Shown: positions 26,253-37,100 of the stretch, one piece after another
How the letters are laid out: every line of letters starts with the position of its first letter
How positions within the stretch are numbered: position 1 is the first letter of the stretch
Source of the DNA: Micromonospora gifhornensis
GTDB taxonomy: Bacteria > Actinomycetota > Actinomycetes > Mycobacteriales > Micromonosporaceae
Assembly (NCBI RefSeq): GCF_016863515.1
Contig: NZ_BOPA01000008.1
Coordinates: 1 to 64,000 of the forward strand
Length of the DNA stretch: 64,000 bases
Direction of reading: 5' to 3'
Position numbers and translations under genes: made by a program
Notes under the pieces: model-generated
What the model saw: the letters and a program-made list of their open reading frames with translations, nothing else
Databases searched by the model: none
What the model was told of the DNA's origin: nothing

Positions 26253-26884
26253 TCCTGCTCTGCGATCCCCGGGTGGCGGCGGTGCCCGGCGTCGACGACG
26301 GTGACCCCCTGGTCGACCTGCGGGACGTACCCGAACTGCGGCTCGACGGCCGGGCCGCCGATCCGGCCGGGGCGTACGCCCGGTTGCGCCAAGGGATGGT
26401 GGACCGTCTGCTGGCCGCGCAGCGCACCCTGCCCGACGGCCTGCGCCTGCTGGTCATCGAGGGATACCGGCCGTACGAGGCGCAGCTGAACATCTTCACC
26501 TCCTACCGGGACGAGTTGCGCCGCAACCATCCGGACTGGTCGCCGCAGCGGGTGTACGAGGAGACCACCAAGTTCGTCTCCCCGGTGGAGGTGGCCCCGC
26601 ACAGCACCGGTGGGGCGGTGGACCTGACCCTGTGCACCGCCGACGGGTCCGAGGTGGACATGGGCACCCCCGTGGACGCCACCCCCGAGGCGAGCGGAAA
26701 CGCCTGCTTCACGGCCGCCACGTCGATCGACGCGCCGGCCCGCCGGTACCGGCGGATCATGGGTGCCGCGCTGGCCTGCGCGGGACTTGTCAACTACCCC
26801 ACCGAGTGGTGGCACTGGTCCTACGGCGACCGTTACTGGGCACTGATGACCGGGGCACCGCACACCCGCTACGGCCCGCTGTGA
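26249..26884 (+). CDS. VanX-type D-Ala-D-Ala dipeptidase (M15D)
   Basis: A 211-residue zinc dipeptidase, cytoplasmic (no signal peptide). Zinc ligands H118 and D125 (HSTGGAVDLTL) and H189 with catalytic E186 (TEWWHWSYGD) are present, as is R74 (GYRPYEAQ), the counterpart of VanX Arg71 that stabilises the transition state. Length matches VanX. It hydrolyses free D-Ala-D-Ala so the normal stem-peptide end cannot be made. The GTG start overlaps the ligase stop. Its coupling to a D-Ala-D-X ligase is the defining logic of van resistance operons. Confidence 0.9.
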   Translation: MILLCDPRVAAVPGVDDGDPLVDLRDVPELRLDGRAADPAGAYARLRQGMVDRLLAAQRTLPDGLRLLVIEGYRPYEAQLNIFTSYRDELRRNHPDWSPQRVYEETTKFVSPVEVAPHSTGGAVDLTLCTADGSEVDMGTPVDATPEASGNACFTAATSIDAPARRYRRIMGAALACAGLVNYPTEWWHWSYGDRYWALMTGAPHTRYGPL

Positions 26885-27025
26885 AGGTGCGGGACGACGT
26901 CATCCTGTGCGGGCACGGTGTCGGAGAGTCGATGTGAAGGATTGTTTCCGATCCACCTGAACCCGACAGCGCTCCCACGCCGTACCAGCCTCCGAACGCA
27001 GATGCCGAGGTACGGGAGGCGACAG

Positions 27026-27700
27026 GTGAAGGTGCAGCGCAAGCACATGCTGGCGGCAGGGGTGGCGGTGGTGGCCGCCGGGGCCTTGGCGGTGAGCACC
27101 GGGCTCGGCTTCGCCGACAGCACGCCTACCGCCCAGAGCGTCTGCCCCGGCTCGATCACCTTCTCGGCCGAAGGGGGTGCCCCGGCCGCCACCAGCAACC
27201 AGTTCCCGGTCGGGACCCGGCTGCGGGTGACAAACCTGGACAACGCCAGGACGGCGGAGGTGACAGTGGTCGGGCCGTCGGGCAGTTGCGTGCTGCTCAA
27301 CGCCGCCGCGATGGAGCTGGTCCGCGAACCGGGAAAGAACGTCATCCGGCGCAACGTGGTCGAACGGCTGGGCGGTGTCGCCGTACCGCCCAGGCAGCCG
27401 GACCAGGTCGCCGACCGGCCCGGCGTCGCGTCACCGCCCGCGGTCCGCCCGGTCGACGGGTCGGCCTGCCAGGGCGCGATCACCTTCTTCGAGGAGACCG
27501 CCGCCCCGGCCGCCACCAGCGACCGGTTCCCGGTCGGCACCCGGCTGCGGGTGACAAACCTGGACAACAACCGGTCGACCACTGTGACGGTGACCGGGCC
27601 GTCGGGCAGTTGCGTGCTGCTCAACTCCGCCGCGATGGAACAGATCCGGGAACCCGGCAAGAACCTGGTCCGCAACAACACAGTCGAGCTGCTGCGCTGA
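27026..27700 (+). CDS. secreted protein with two tandem DPBB (RlpA/expansin-like) repeats
   Basis: A 224-residue protein with a signal peptide (residues ~1-30: basic start, AAGVAVVAAGALAVSTGLGFADS) and two closely similar ~75-residue domains. Each has GxITF, then FPVGTRLRVTNLDN, a VTVxGPSGSCVLLN core and AME..REPGKN...NxVE. The GTRLRVTNLDN...VxGPSG pattern resembles the double-psi beta-barrel of RlpA/expansins, which bind or cleave peptidoglycan. Each domain carries two cysteines, so one disulfide each is likely. A GTG start is chosen because GGGAGG precedes it by 6 bases. It lies 141 bp after the VanX gene on the same strand and may be a wall-associated member of that cluster with its own promoter. 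Confidence 0.78.
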   Translation: MKVQRKHMLAAGVAVVAAGALAVSTGLGFADSTPTAQSVCPGSITFSAEGGAPAATSNQFPVGTRLRVTNLDNARTAEVTVVGPSGSCVLLNAAAMELVREPGKNVIRRNVVERLGGVAVPPRQPDQVADRPGVASPPAVRPVDGSACQGAITFFEETAAPAATSDRFPVGTRLRVTNLDNNRSTTVTVTGPSGSCVLLNSAAMEQIREPGKNLVRNNTVELLR

Positions 27701-27705
27701 GACCG

Positions 27706-27750
27706 GGCCGGGTGGCTGTCGCGCGGTGCGGACGCGGCAGTCACCCGGCC
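27706..27750. terminator. bidirectional terminator between DPBB gene and gabT
   Basis: An 18-bp stem (27706-27723 with 27733-27750, two G-U wobbles) and a 9-nt loop, located exactly between two convergent stop codons. The stem is symmetric, so it can end transcription from both sides. Confidence 0.8.
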
Positions 27751-27758
27751 GTCCAGGG

Positions 27759-29030
27759 TCACCCGAAGGCGGCGTCGAGGATCTCCATCGCACGGGACAG
27801 CTCGTCGTCGGCGATGACCAGCGGGGGCAGGAAACGCAGCACGTTGCCGTAGGTGCCGCAGGTGAGGGTGAGCAGGCCGGCGGCGTGGCAGGCCGCCGAG
27901 ACCGCCGCCGTGGCGGCCGGGTCGGGAGTGAGGGTGCCCGGCTGCACGATCTCCACGGCGAGCATCGCGCCGCGACCGCGTACCTCGGCGATCGCCGGAT
28001 CCCGTTCGGCGATCGCCCGCAGCCGGGCACCCAGTACGGCCTCGATCCGCCGGGCCGCACCGGCCAGGTCCAGCTCGTGCATGGTGTCGATCGAGGCGAG
28101 CGCGGCGGCGCAGGCGATCGGGTTGCCCCCGTAGGTGCCACCGAGCCCGCCGACGTGCACCGCGTCCATCAGCTCCGCCCGGCCGGTCACCGCGGCCAGC
28201 GGCAGCCCACCAGCGATGCCCTTGGCCAGGGTGATCAGATCCGGTTCGACGCCCTCGTGCTGGCAGGCGAACCAGTCGCCGGTGCGGCAGAAGCCGGTCT
28301 GGATCTCGTCGGCGATGAAGACCACCCCGGCCGCCGTCGCCCACTCGCGCAGCGCCGGCAGAAAACCCGCCGCCGGTACGACGAAACCGCCCTCGCCCTG
28401 GATCGGTTCGATCAGCAGCGCCGCTACGTTCTCCGCACCGACCTGCTTTTCCACCAACTCGATCGCCCGGGCCGCAGCGGTGGCACCGTCCAGGCCACCG
28501 TCGCGCAGCGGGTACGACATCGGCACCCGGTAGATCTCTCCGGCGAACGGCCCGAACCGGTGCTTGTACGGCATGTTCTTCGCGGTCAACGCCATGGTCA
28601 GGTTGGTCCTGCCGTGGTACGCGTGGTCGAAGACCACCACCGCCGGCCGACCGGTGGCGTGCCGGGCGATCTTGACAGCGTTCTCCACCGCCTCGGCACC
28701 GGAGTTGAACAACGCCGAGCGCTTCTCGAAGCCGCCCGGAGTCAGCTCGTTGAGCTGCTCGCAGACCGCCACGTACGACTCGTACGGCGCGACCATGAAG
28801 CAGGTGTGGGTGAAGCGTTCGACCTGGGCGCGTACCGCCTCGACCACCTTCGGGGCGGAGTTGCCCACGTTGGTGACGGCGATGCCGGCGGCGAAGTCGA
28901 TCCACTGGCGGCCCTCGACGTCGGTGAGGGTGCCGCCCGAGGCGGTGTCGACATAGGAGGAAATGACGCTGCCGACACCCCGTGCGACGGCCGAACCCCG
29001 CCGCTTGTGCAGCTCCGCTGAAGAGGTCAT
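27759..29030 (-). CDS. gabT: 4-aminobutyrate aminotransferase
   Basis: A 423-residue class III aminotransferase converting GABA plus 2-oxoglutarate to succinate semialdehyde plus glutamate. PLP lysine in LITLAKGIAGGLPLAAVTG; FIADEIQTGFCRTG carries the ring-nitrogen Asp; NSGAEAVENAVKIARHATG is the phosphate cup; YVDTASGGTLTDVEGRQWIDF begins the fold. It lies 8 bp downstream of the aminobutyraldehyde dehydrogenase on the same strand, giving consecutive steps of putrescine breakdown. Confidence 0.92.
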   Translation of the reverse strand: MTSSAELHKRRGSAVARGVGSVISSYVDTASGGTLTDVEGRQWIDFAAGIAVTNVGNSAPKVVEAVRAQVERFTHTCFMVAPYESYVAVCEQLNELTPGGFEKRSALFNSGAEAVENAVKIARHATGRPAVVVFDHAYHGRTNLTMALTAKNMPYKHRFGPFAGEIYRVPMSYPLRDGGLDGATAAARAIELVEKQVGAENVAALLIEPIQGEGGFVVPAAGFLPALREWATAAGVVFIADEIQTGFCRTGDWFACQHEGVEPDLITLAKGIAGGLPLAAVTGRAELMDAVHVGGLGGTYGGNPIACAAALASIDTMHELDLAGAARRIEAVLGARLRAIAERDPAIAEVRGRGAMLAVEIVQPGTLTPDPAATAAVSAACHAAGLLTLTCGTYGNVLRFLPPLVIADDELSRAMEILDAAFG

Positions 29031-29038
29031 GAGACTGC

Positions 29039-30475
29039 TCAGCCCTCGATGTTGTGCATGACGTGCTTGATCCGGGTGTAGTCCTCGAGGCTGTAGATCG
29101 AGAGGTCCTTGCCGTGCCCGGAGTGCTTGAAGCCGCCGTGCGGCATCTCGGAGATGAACGGGATGTGGGTGTTCACCCAGACGCAGCCGAAGTCGAGCCG
29201 CCTGGTCATCCGCATGGCGCGGCCGTGGTCGCGGGTCCAGACCGAGGCGGACAGGCCGTAGTCGACGCCGTTGGCCCAGCGCACCGCCTCGTCCTCGTCG
29301 GAGAAGCGCTGCACGGTGATGACCGGGCCGAAGACCTCCTGCTGAATGATCTCGTCGGCCTGTTGCAGGCCGGAGACGACGGTCGGGGCGTAGAAGTAGC
29401 CGCGCTCGCCCACCTGCGCACCGCCGGTCTGCAGGTTCGCGTGGTCGGGCAGCCGGTCCACGAAGCCGCGTACCCGGGCCAGTTGGTTGGCGTTGTTCAG
29501 CGGGCCGTAGAGCACGTCCTCCTCGTCCGGCAGGCCGGTCCTGGTGTTGCGGGCCTGCTCGGTGAGGGCAGCGACGAAGTCCTCGTGGACGCCGGGCGCG
29601 GTCAGCACCCGGGTGGCGGCGGTGCAGTCCTGGCCAGCGTTGAAGTAGCCGCCCATCGCGATGGCCTCGGCCGCCGCCGCGATGTCGGCGTCGTCGAAGA
29701 TCACCACCGGGGCCTTGCCGCCCAGTTCCAGGTGGGTGCGCTTGAGGTCGGGTGCGGCGGCGGCAGCGACCTCCATGCCGGCCCGGGTGGAGCCGGTGAT
29801 CGACACCAGCTGCGGGGTGGGGTGCGCGACCAGGGCACGACCGGTGTCCCGGTCACCGCAGACCACGTTGAACACGCCCGGCGGCAGGACCTCGGCGGCG
29901 ATCTCGGCCAGCAGCAGCGTCGACACCGGCGTGGTGTCCGACGGCTTGAGTACCACCGTGTTGCCGGCGGCGAGGGCGGGCGCGATCTTCCAGACCGCCA
30001 TCATCAGCGGGTAGTTCCACGGGGTGACCTGGGCGCAGACGCCGATCGGCTCGCGCCGCACGTACGAGGTGTGCCCGGCCATGTACTCACCCGCTGAACG
30101 GCCCTCCAGCAGCCGGGCGGCACCGGCGAAGAAGCGGAACTCGTCCACCGCGGGCGGCAGCTCCTCGTCGGCGGTGAGCTGGCGGGGCTTGCCGGTGTTG
30201 CGAACCTCGGCGTCGACCAGGTCGGCGGCCCGGGCCTCGACCGCGTCGGCGAGCTTGAGCAGGGCCTTCTGCCGCTCCGCCGGAGTGCTGTCCCGCCAAC
30301 TGTCGAAGGCGGTGGCGGCGGCCCGCATCGCCGCGTCGACATCGGCGGCCCCGGAGACCGGGGCCTGGGCGAAGACCTCCCCGGTGCAGGGGTCGATCAG
30401 GTCGGCGTAGCCACCGTCGACCGGCTCGACGTACTCGCCGTTGACGAAGTTGCGCAGCTTCTGCTGGTCACTCAT
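29039..30475 (-). CDS. gamma-aminobutyraldehyde dehydrogenase
   Basis: A 478-residue NAD-dependent aldehyde dehydrogenase. Catalytic Cys in [12 protein letters not shown], general-base Glu in [13 protein letters not shown] motif SITGSTRAG, and [10 protein letters not shown]. The C-terminal [33 protein letters not shown] is typical of PatD/Prr-like 4-aminobutanal dehydrogenases. It oxidises 4-aminobutyraldehyde (from putrescine transamination or oxidation) to GABA and is followed by gabT in a two-gene operon. Confidence in the substrate is fairly high because of this pairing. Confidence 0.9.
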   Translation of the reverse strand: MSDQQKLRNFVNGEYVEPVDGGYADLIDPCTGEVFAQAPVSGAADVDAAMRAAATAFDSWRDSTPAERQKALLKLADAVEARAADLVDAEVRNTGKPRQLTADEELPPAVDEFRFFAGAARLLEGRSAGEYMAGHTSYVRREPIGVCAQVTPWNYPLMMAVWKIAPALAAGNTVVLKPSDTTPVSTLLLAEIAAEVLPPGVFNVVCGDRDTGRALVAHPTPQLVSITGSTRAGMEVAAAAAPDLKRTHLELGGKAPVVIFDDADIAAAAEAIAMGGYFNAGQDCTAATRVLTAPGVHEDFVAALTEQARNTRTGLPDEEDVLYGPLNNANQLARVRGFVDRLPDHANLQTGGAQVGERGYFYAPTVVSGLQQADEIIQQEVFGPVITVQRFSDEDEAVRWANGVDYGLSASVWTRDHGRAMRMTRRLDFGCVWVNTHIPFISEMPHGGFKHSGHGKDLSIYSLEDYTRIKHVMHNIEG

Positions 30476-30615
30476 GACAGGATCACTCCGAAGGGTCCGG
30501 GGGCGCGCTGCGGCGGTTATCGCAACCTTCGTGCCATCTTCGCTACTGAATTCGCGGCAGACAAGGGTCTGGGCGACCGTATCCGTCGGCCTGGCTCTGG
30601 ATTAGGCTGCGGAAC
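30476..30615. promoter_or_regulatory. divergent control region between dehydrogenase operons
   Basis: 140 bp between the leftward aminobutyraldehyde dehydrogenase-gabT operon and the rightward aldehyde dehydrogenase. It holds TGCCAT (30532-30537) followed by TTCG and GAATTCG, similar to elements in the lrp/potD region. It presumably contains both promoters. Confidence 0.4.
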
Positions 30616-32055
<1,440 letters not shown>

Positions 32056-32105
32056 GGAAGGGCACCTTATTAACGCCTGCGGTAGAGGAAGGGCCCCCTA
32101 TTAAC
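32056..32105. repeat. direct repeat GGAAGGGC..TATTAAC, two copies
   Basis: GGAAGGGCACCTTATTAAC (32056-32074) and GGAAGGGCCCCCTATTAAC (32087-32105) are 31 bp apart and begin immediately after the dehydrogenase stop. Each contains a small palindrome (AAGG-GCA-CCTT or AGGG-CC-CCCT). It lies between two convergent genes and may act as a terminator. Such tandem units are frequent in Micromonosporaceae intergenic DNA in my recollection. Confidence 0.75.
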
Positions 32106-32116
32106 ACCGGGATGGC

Positions 32117-33349
32117 TCACCAACTGCCGTCGTCGCGTACCCGAGCCGGGGCGCGGCCGAGCAGCAGGGTGACGAGAGCCTCGTCGATGTCCGCGCCGAG
32201 GAACCACTCGCCGGCCTGATCCAGCGCGAAGATCCGGCCGTGCTCGTCGACGGCGATGATGCTGTGCTGGTTCTCCGTACCGATGGGGAACAGCCGTGCC
32301 CCGATCACCGCCGCGAAGTCGGCAAGCGTGTCAGCGGTGTGCGCGACCTGCCGAGGCCGAATGTCGAACCGGGAGATCCACACCTCTTCCCCCGGGCCCC
32401 GTCGTCCGCCAACCAGGCCCGGAAATGCTGTGAGAGTGGAGGTTGCGGCGGGAAAGACCGTGTGCTCATGAAGCTTGCCGCGTACAGCGCTCACATCGCG
32501 GATGGCGGACATCGCGACGACTTCGTCGCCGAAGTGAGGGCGCCAGCCGGCGGCGACCAGGGCATGAGTGACCTCTGGCGGAAATCGATCCGGTGAAGGG
32601 TCGGGCGCGGGTTCGGGATACCACGGGACGGTGTATGCCCGGTCTGACCATGGCAGCAGGCTGAAGTCCACCAGCATGTCGAGGCAAGAATCGCAAGGCC
32701 GCTCAGCCGGCCCACTGTGCGGATCACCCGGCTCGCGGACTCGGAACACCTCGATGCGCGCGGAACTCAGTAGGTCTCTTGCATCGCCCATGCCCATCGG
32801 GGCGATGCCTTCGGCGGTGCGGCGGTGGTCGTACTCGTGCAGGACGTCGGAGACGACGATCAGTTCGGCGTGCCGGTCGCCGCCACGGACCAGGTGCCCG
32901 GTGGGCAGCCCGTCGAGGTACGCGCGGACCAGCGGATGATGGTTGAGCTCGATGTCGCCCTTCGCGCCGTGCGCGGTGAAGATGCGGCCCTCGATGGTCA
33001 GGTGTGCCGCAGTGGTCGGCGTGGGTAGCCGACGGATCTCCCGCAGCAGTTGGCCGGCCGGATCCACGGTGCGAGGGACCGGCGGGCCGGTGGGGCGACC
33101 GCGGCGGAAGAGTTGCTCGACCACCTCGGGCGGCACCCGCGGCCAGGTGGTCACCTCGCCGGTCTCCTTGTCGACCACTGTGGTCGGCAGGTCACCCGGC
33201 AGTGATCTGACCCCAGTGGACACCGTAGAGGTGATGACGTACCCGAGGTCGAACTCCGTGACCATGGGACGGCACTCGTGACCCAGGCGCTGCGAGTCGC
33301 GGCGGGCCCATACTGCCGCGATCTGCTCGGCCTGCTCGCGGTCAATCAC
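32117..33349 (-). CDS. Imm35/YrhB-like + YwqJ-type deaminase + SUKH-3 fusion protein
   Basis: A 410-residue protein with three domains. Residues ~1-80: YrhB/Imm35-like immunity domain (REQAEQIAAVWARR, then LPTTVVDKETGEVTTWPRVP). About 95-235: cytidine-deaminase fold with H160-A161-E162 and P218-C219-x2-C222, the complete zinc/catalytic set of YwqJ-like deaminases. About 255-395: SUKH-3 immunity domain (RFPPEVTHALVAAGWRP, then a FPIGTENQHSIIAVDEHGRIFALDQAGEWFLG end). It is encoded opposite and 72 bp from the YbaB/WXG/toxin operon, the usual place for the immunity gene. An intact deaminase between two immunity modules is unusual: it may be an effector, a second enzyme or a decoy. Confidence 0.8.
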   Translation of the reverse strand: MIDREQAEQIAAVWARRDSQRLGHECRPMVTEFDLGYVITSTVSTGVRSLPGDLPTTVVDKETGEVTTWPRVPPEVVEQLFRRGRPTGPPVPRTVDPAGQLLREIRRLPTPTTAAHLTIEGRIFTAHGAKGDIELNHHPLVRAYLDGLPTGHLVRGGDRHAELIVVSDVLHEYDHRRTAEGIAPMGMGDARDLLSSARIEVFRVREPGDPHSGPAERPCDSCLDMLVDFSLLPWSDRAYTVPWYPEPAPDPSPDRFPPEVTHALVAAGWRPHFGDEVVAMSAIRDVSAVRGKLHEHTVFPAATSTLTAFPGLVGGRRGPGEEVWISRFDIRPRQVAHTADTLADFAAVIGARLFPIGTENQHSIIAVDEHGRIFALDQAGEWFLGADIDEALVTLLLGRAPARVRDDGSW

Positions 33350-33421
33350 ACCGCGAACCTACCGGACAACGCGAACTCGTGGCAGCCGGTATGGTGCGGC
33401 TTACCGACGGTTACGAGAGGG

Positions 33422-33841
33422 ATGGCGTTGACCGACAGCGTGAACCGTGATGCCAATCGTGCTCTCCGGGCCCGCTTCGACGAGGTGTACGGGCAGTATC
33501 AGCAGCTGCGGTCCGGTTTGGACGAGCTGCAGGCCAGGCTCGCCGAGCTGCGGGTGACGCAGCGCTCCGACGACGGCCAGGTGACCGCGACCGTCGGCGC
33601 CCAGGGCGAGCTGATCGCGGTGGACCTGAATCCCTCGATCTACCGTGACCACGACGCCAAGGCGTTGAGCGCGAAGATCACCGCCACGGTACGGCGGGCC
33701 GCCGCCGCCGCGACGACTGCCACCCAGGACCTCGTGAGCACCTACCTGCCGGCCCGGTCCGGCGCCGCCGACTTCCTGCGTACCGGTGACTTCGGCACCC
33801 TGCTCGGCCGGGCCGACACCGTGCTGCGACGGAGCGAGTGA
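33422..33841 (+). CDS. YbaB/EbfC-family protein
   Basis: A 139-residue protein: N-terminal coiled region (about 5-50, [23 protein letters not shown]), then a YbaB-like fold, [23 protein letters not shown]...[23 protein letters not shown] precedes the ATG. YbaB proteins bind DNA, but actinobacterial paralogues next to WXG100 genes form a separate branch associated with type VII-like secreted toxins. The stop overlaps the next gene's ATG by one base, so co-translation with the WXG-like protein is likely. Confidence 0.85.
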   Translation: MALTDSVNRDANRALRARFDEVYGQYQQLRSGLDELQARLAELRVTQRSDDGQVTATVGAQGELIAVDLNPSIYRDHDAKALSAKITATVRRAAAAATTATQDLVSTYLPARSGAADFLRTGDFGTLLGRADTVLRRSE

Positions 33842-34179
33842 TGGCCGGACAGCTCTGGCTCGACCCGGCCCGGGCCCGTCGCGGCGGCGCGGACCTGACC
33901 CGCGCGGGCGAGGCGGTGACCGGTCGGCACGCCGAGGCCGGTGCCGCGATAACGGCGGCCAGCAACCGGCGGCCCTGGGGCCGCGACGACATCGGCGCGG
34001 CGTTCGAGCGGCAGTACCGGGGCTACGAGGAGATGGCACTGCGGGTCTGGGCGGGTGTCGGACGCCGACTGGCCGACCTCGGCGCGGACGTGGTCCGCTC
34101 CGTCGAGACCAACCAACAGACCGACGCGGCCAGCGGCGCCCGCTTCGACCGCATCTCCGACCCGCGCTCGCGGCGCTGA
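33841..34179 (+). CDS. WXG100/EspC-like small alpha-helical protein
   Basis: A 112-residue, wholly alpha-helical-looking protein with no signal peptide: [20 protein letters not shown], then [36 protein letters not shown]. Central W-G-x-D-D-I-G fits the WxG turn of WXG100/ESX-type proteins. Start ATG overlaps the YbaB stop; a GTG one codon earlier is possible. It is probably a chaperone or secretion partner of the large toxin protein that follows after 18 bp. Confidence 0.8.
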   Translation: MAGQLWLDPARARRGGADLTRAGEAVTGRHAEAGAAITAASNRRPWGRDDIGAAFERQYRGYEEMALRVWAGVGRRLADLGADVVRSVETNQQTDAASGARFDRISDPRSRR

Positions 34180-34197
34180 TCCGGGCCGGGATCCGCG

Positions 34198-37100
34198 ATG
34201 ACGCTGTTGCCGAGCCCGATTCCGCACCCACTCGACTATTCGCCGTGGGACCTGCCGGGCTGGATCTACGAGGCGCTCGACTGGGTGATCGGCGTCGAAT
34301 GGCCGGAAGGCGACGAGCGCGCCGTCTGGGATCTGGCCGACCAGTGGTACGCGGCTGCCGCATCCCTCGCCGGCCCTCAGGCGGATGCGAGCACCGCCGC
34401 CGCCGAGGTGCACCAGGGCTACGGCGGCGTCGGTGCGGTCGCGACCGCGTTCGGCGGGGTATGGCGGCGGGTGGCCGATGGCGAGGAGGCCCCGCTGCCG
34501 GTGCTGCTCGCGGTCAGCCACGAGCTGGGTCGGGTGGTGGAGGAGTGCGGGTGCGACATCGAGGGTGCCAAGCTCGAAGTCTGGATCGAGCTGGGCATCC
34601 TGGTCATCGAGTTGTTGGCGTTGGCGGTGGCGGCCGTGCTCACCGCCGGGGCCGCCTCGCCGGCCGCCGCCGGGGTCATCGCCGCCACCCGCTTCCTCGT
34701 CCAGCAGATATTCCGGCGTCTGCTCGCCCAGCTGGCTCGAAAGTCGCTGAAGCAGGGTCTCAAGGAAGTCGGCGAACGCGCGGCGAAGCAGGTGACCGCC
34801 ACGGGTGCGCGTGGGCTCGGCCGGCACGCCGCCCGAGAAGGGCTGACGGAGGCGGCCCAGGAGACCGGGGTCAACCTGGCCACCCAGGTTTATCAGCAGA
34901 ACACCGGCCGTCGGCACGAGTTGGACGTGACCGACCTGAGCACGAACGCGATCGGCGGCCTGGCCGGCGGGGCAGCGGCCTCACTGGCCGGTCTCGGGCG
35001 GCACGCCACCGGTGGGGGTGCCCGGATGGCCGAACACCTGGGCCGGGAGATGACCGGCGAGGTGATCGCCGACCAAGCCGCGAGCCTGGCCACCGGCCAG
35101 GGGTTGACGTCGCTGGAGGACGCCGCCCGGGCGGCTGCTTCGGGTGCTCGCGGCTCGGCCACCGGCCAGGCTGACCGGGCGTTGCAGGCCCGGCTCGACG
35201 GCCAACTGGCTGCCCTGTCCGGCCCGACGCTCCCGACGGTGCTGCCCGGGCCGGCCGTCCCGGTGCCTTCCGTCCCGGTGCCTTCCGCCCCGGAGCTGAC
35301 GCTTCCGCTCGCCGGCGGAGCATCGAGCCAGCCAGCGCCCCTCACGGAGTCGGCGCAAAGCGTGGCGATTCCGGCTCAACGAATCTCGGCCGAGCCACCT
35401 GCCGTCGGGCTGATAGGCGAGCCACCTGCCGTCGGGCAGTTTGATTCGACGTCGCTTGCTGCCGGGCCTGCGCTGCCCCTGTCGACAGCCGAAGGCGGCT
35501 TGGGACAGCAGCCGTCTCATGCCGGCGGGCCGGTGAGTCTCGCTGGCCCCGGCCTGAACGAAGCGTCGCAGGCCCTGCCGGGTTCGGCCCTGACTACTGA
35601 GACGGCCCCGACTCCGGGCTCGGCTTCGACCACTGAGCCGGGCTCGACTCCGGAACCGGCCCAGCCGGGCCGTGAGGTCCCGGCGAGTGCTCAGTCAAGC
35701 GTTGCTGCCGTAAGCCCAGCTTCGACGGCCGGACTGGTCGACGTCTCAGGGCCGGCGTTGTCCACGGTCGCGCCACCGTCGGTCGTGCCAGGTGTCGCTA
35801 CCGGCCCGGACATGACGGCGGCGGGCGGAGGAGTGGTTAACGGTCCGGCACATCCGAGCGTTCCGGCTCATCCGAGCGCTCCGGCCCATGCGCCGAGCCC
35901 GGTAGCCGCGGTCGGCATCAGCGGGTCGTCGACTGCGACGGGCTCCGCAGCAGCAGGGCCGGTGATGGACCGGGTGCCGGGCGCGCCGACGACGCGGCCG
36001 GAGGCAGGTTCTCCCAGCAGCGCACCGGCGCGGCCGGAGTCTCCGCCCGCGCCTCACCGCTCCGCACTTGTCGAAGCACTCGTTCCGAATGCGCCTGCGG
36101 TGAACTCTCCAGGGCGTGTCACGCCACCCACCGCGCCGCCGACACCCCCCGATCCCGACGCCAGCCGGGCCGCCGAGTACGACGCCCTCGAACGGCGTCG
36201 TTACCAGGGCTATTACGAGTCACAGCGGGCGTGGTTCGAGGAGAAACGTCGCCTGGACGAAACGATGCGGCTGAGAAGTCAGGCGGATGAGCATTACCAG
36301 CGCGCCAGCGACTTTGCCGCATATGCGCGCCAACTCCACCGGGCGGGCCATCGCGATGCGTCAGCCAACTGGCAGCAGGCGGCGAATGCCGAAACCCGTG
36401 CGTACGGGCGGTGTCTGGATCTGGCCGACGCGGTGGCGTCGGGTGCCGTCGTGCCCGACGTGGTGGCCGTCGACCGGCCGGAGGACTTCCACCGGATCAA
36501 CGACGACGTCGGCGATCTCGCTGTCGGCGCGATCGACACCGGCGATCGTTCCGCCCTGACCGGCGACGACCATCCGCCGCCGATCGACAGGTCCCGCCGG
36601 TACGGCCAGCCGGGCGGACTGCGTCCACCACTGGCTCTGCACCAACGGGACGTGGAACAGCAACTGCCCCGCGACGAGGCGGGCAACGTGGTGCGGACCG
36701 CCGATCCTCGGGCCGGGGACTGGTTCGGGCTGATGAACGACGGTGGGCCGCGGGCGGACCCGACCCGAGGGATCAACTGCCTGGACTGCACCCTGTCGCT
36801 CTACGACACCTGGGTGCACGGGCGTCCCCGGGTCGCCGCGCCACGCACCTTCGACGCGTACCAGGCCGGTGACGTGACCCGGCCGCTCAACGGCGAGCAG
36901 GACGGCACCGGGCGGGTCGAGGATGTCACAGGTGGCCGCTTCCAGCGGCTCTGCGACGGCACCGCCCGTACGCCTGCGGAACTGCAACGGGCACTGGACA
37001 CCGGTTACCGCAACCTGCGCGACCAACTCGTGCTCGGTGGGCACGGCAGTTTCGCCTTCGTCGTCAACCATCTGGAGCGGGGTGGTGCGCACATCTGGGT

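Noticed and set aside
25089..26884. vanHAX-type D-Ala-D-Lac operon
   Set aside because: No VanH dehydrogenase and the ligase omega loop has Lys-Tyr rather than the VanA His.
35221..36120. Pro/Ser/Ala-rich stretch of the toxin protein as a separate gene or frameshift
   Set aside because: The frame is continuous from the WXG-like domain to the papain-fold domain; low-complexity linkers are normal in polymorphic toxins.
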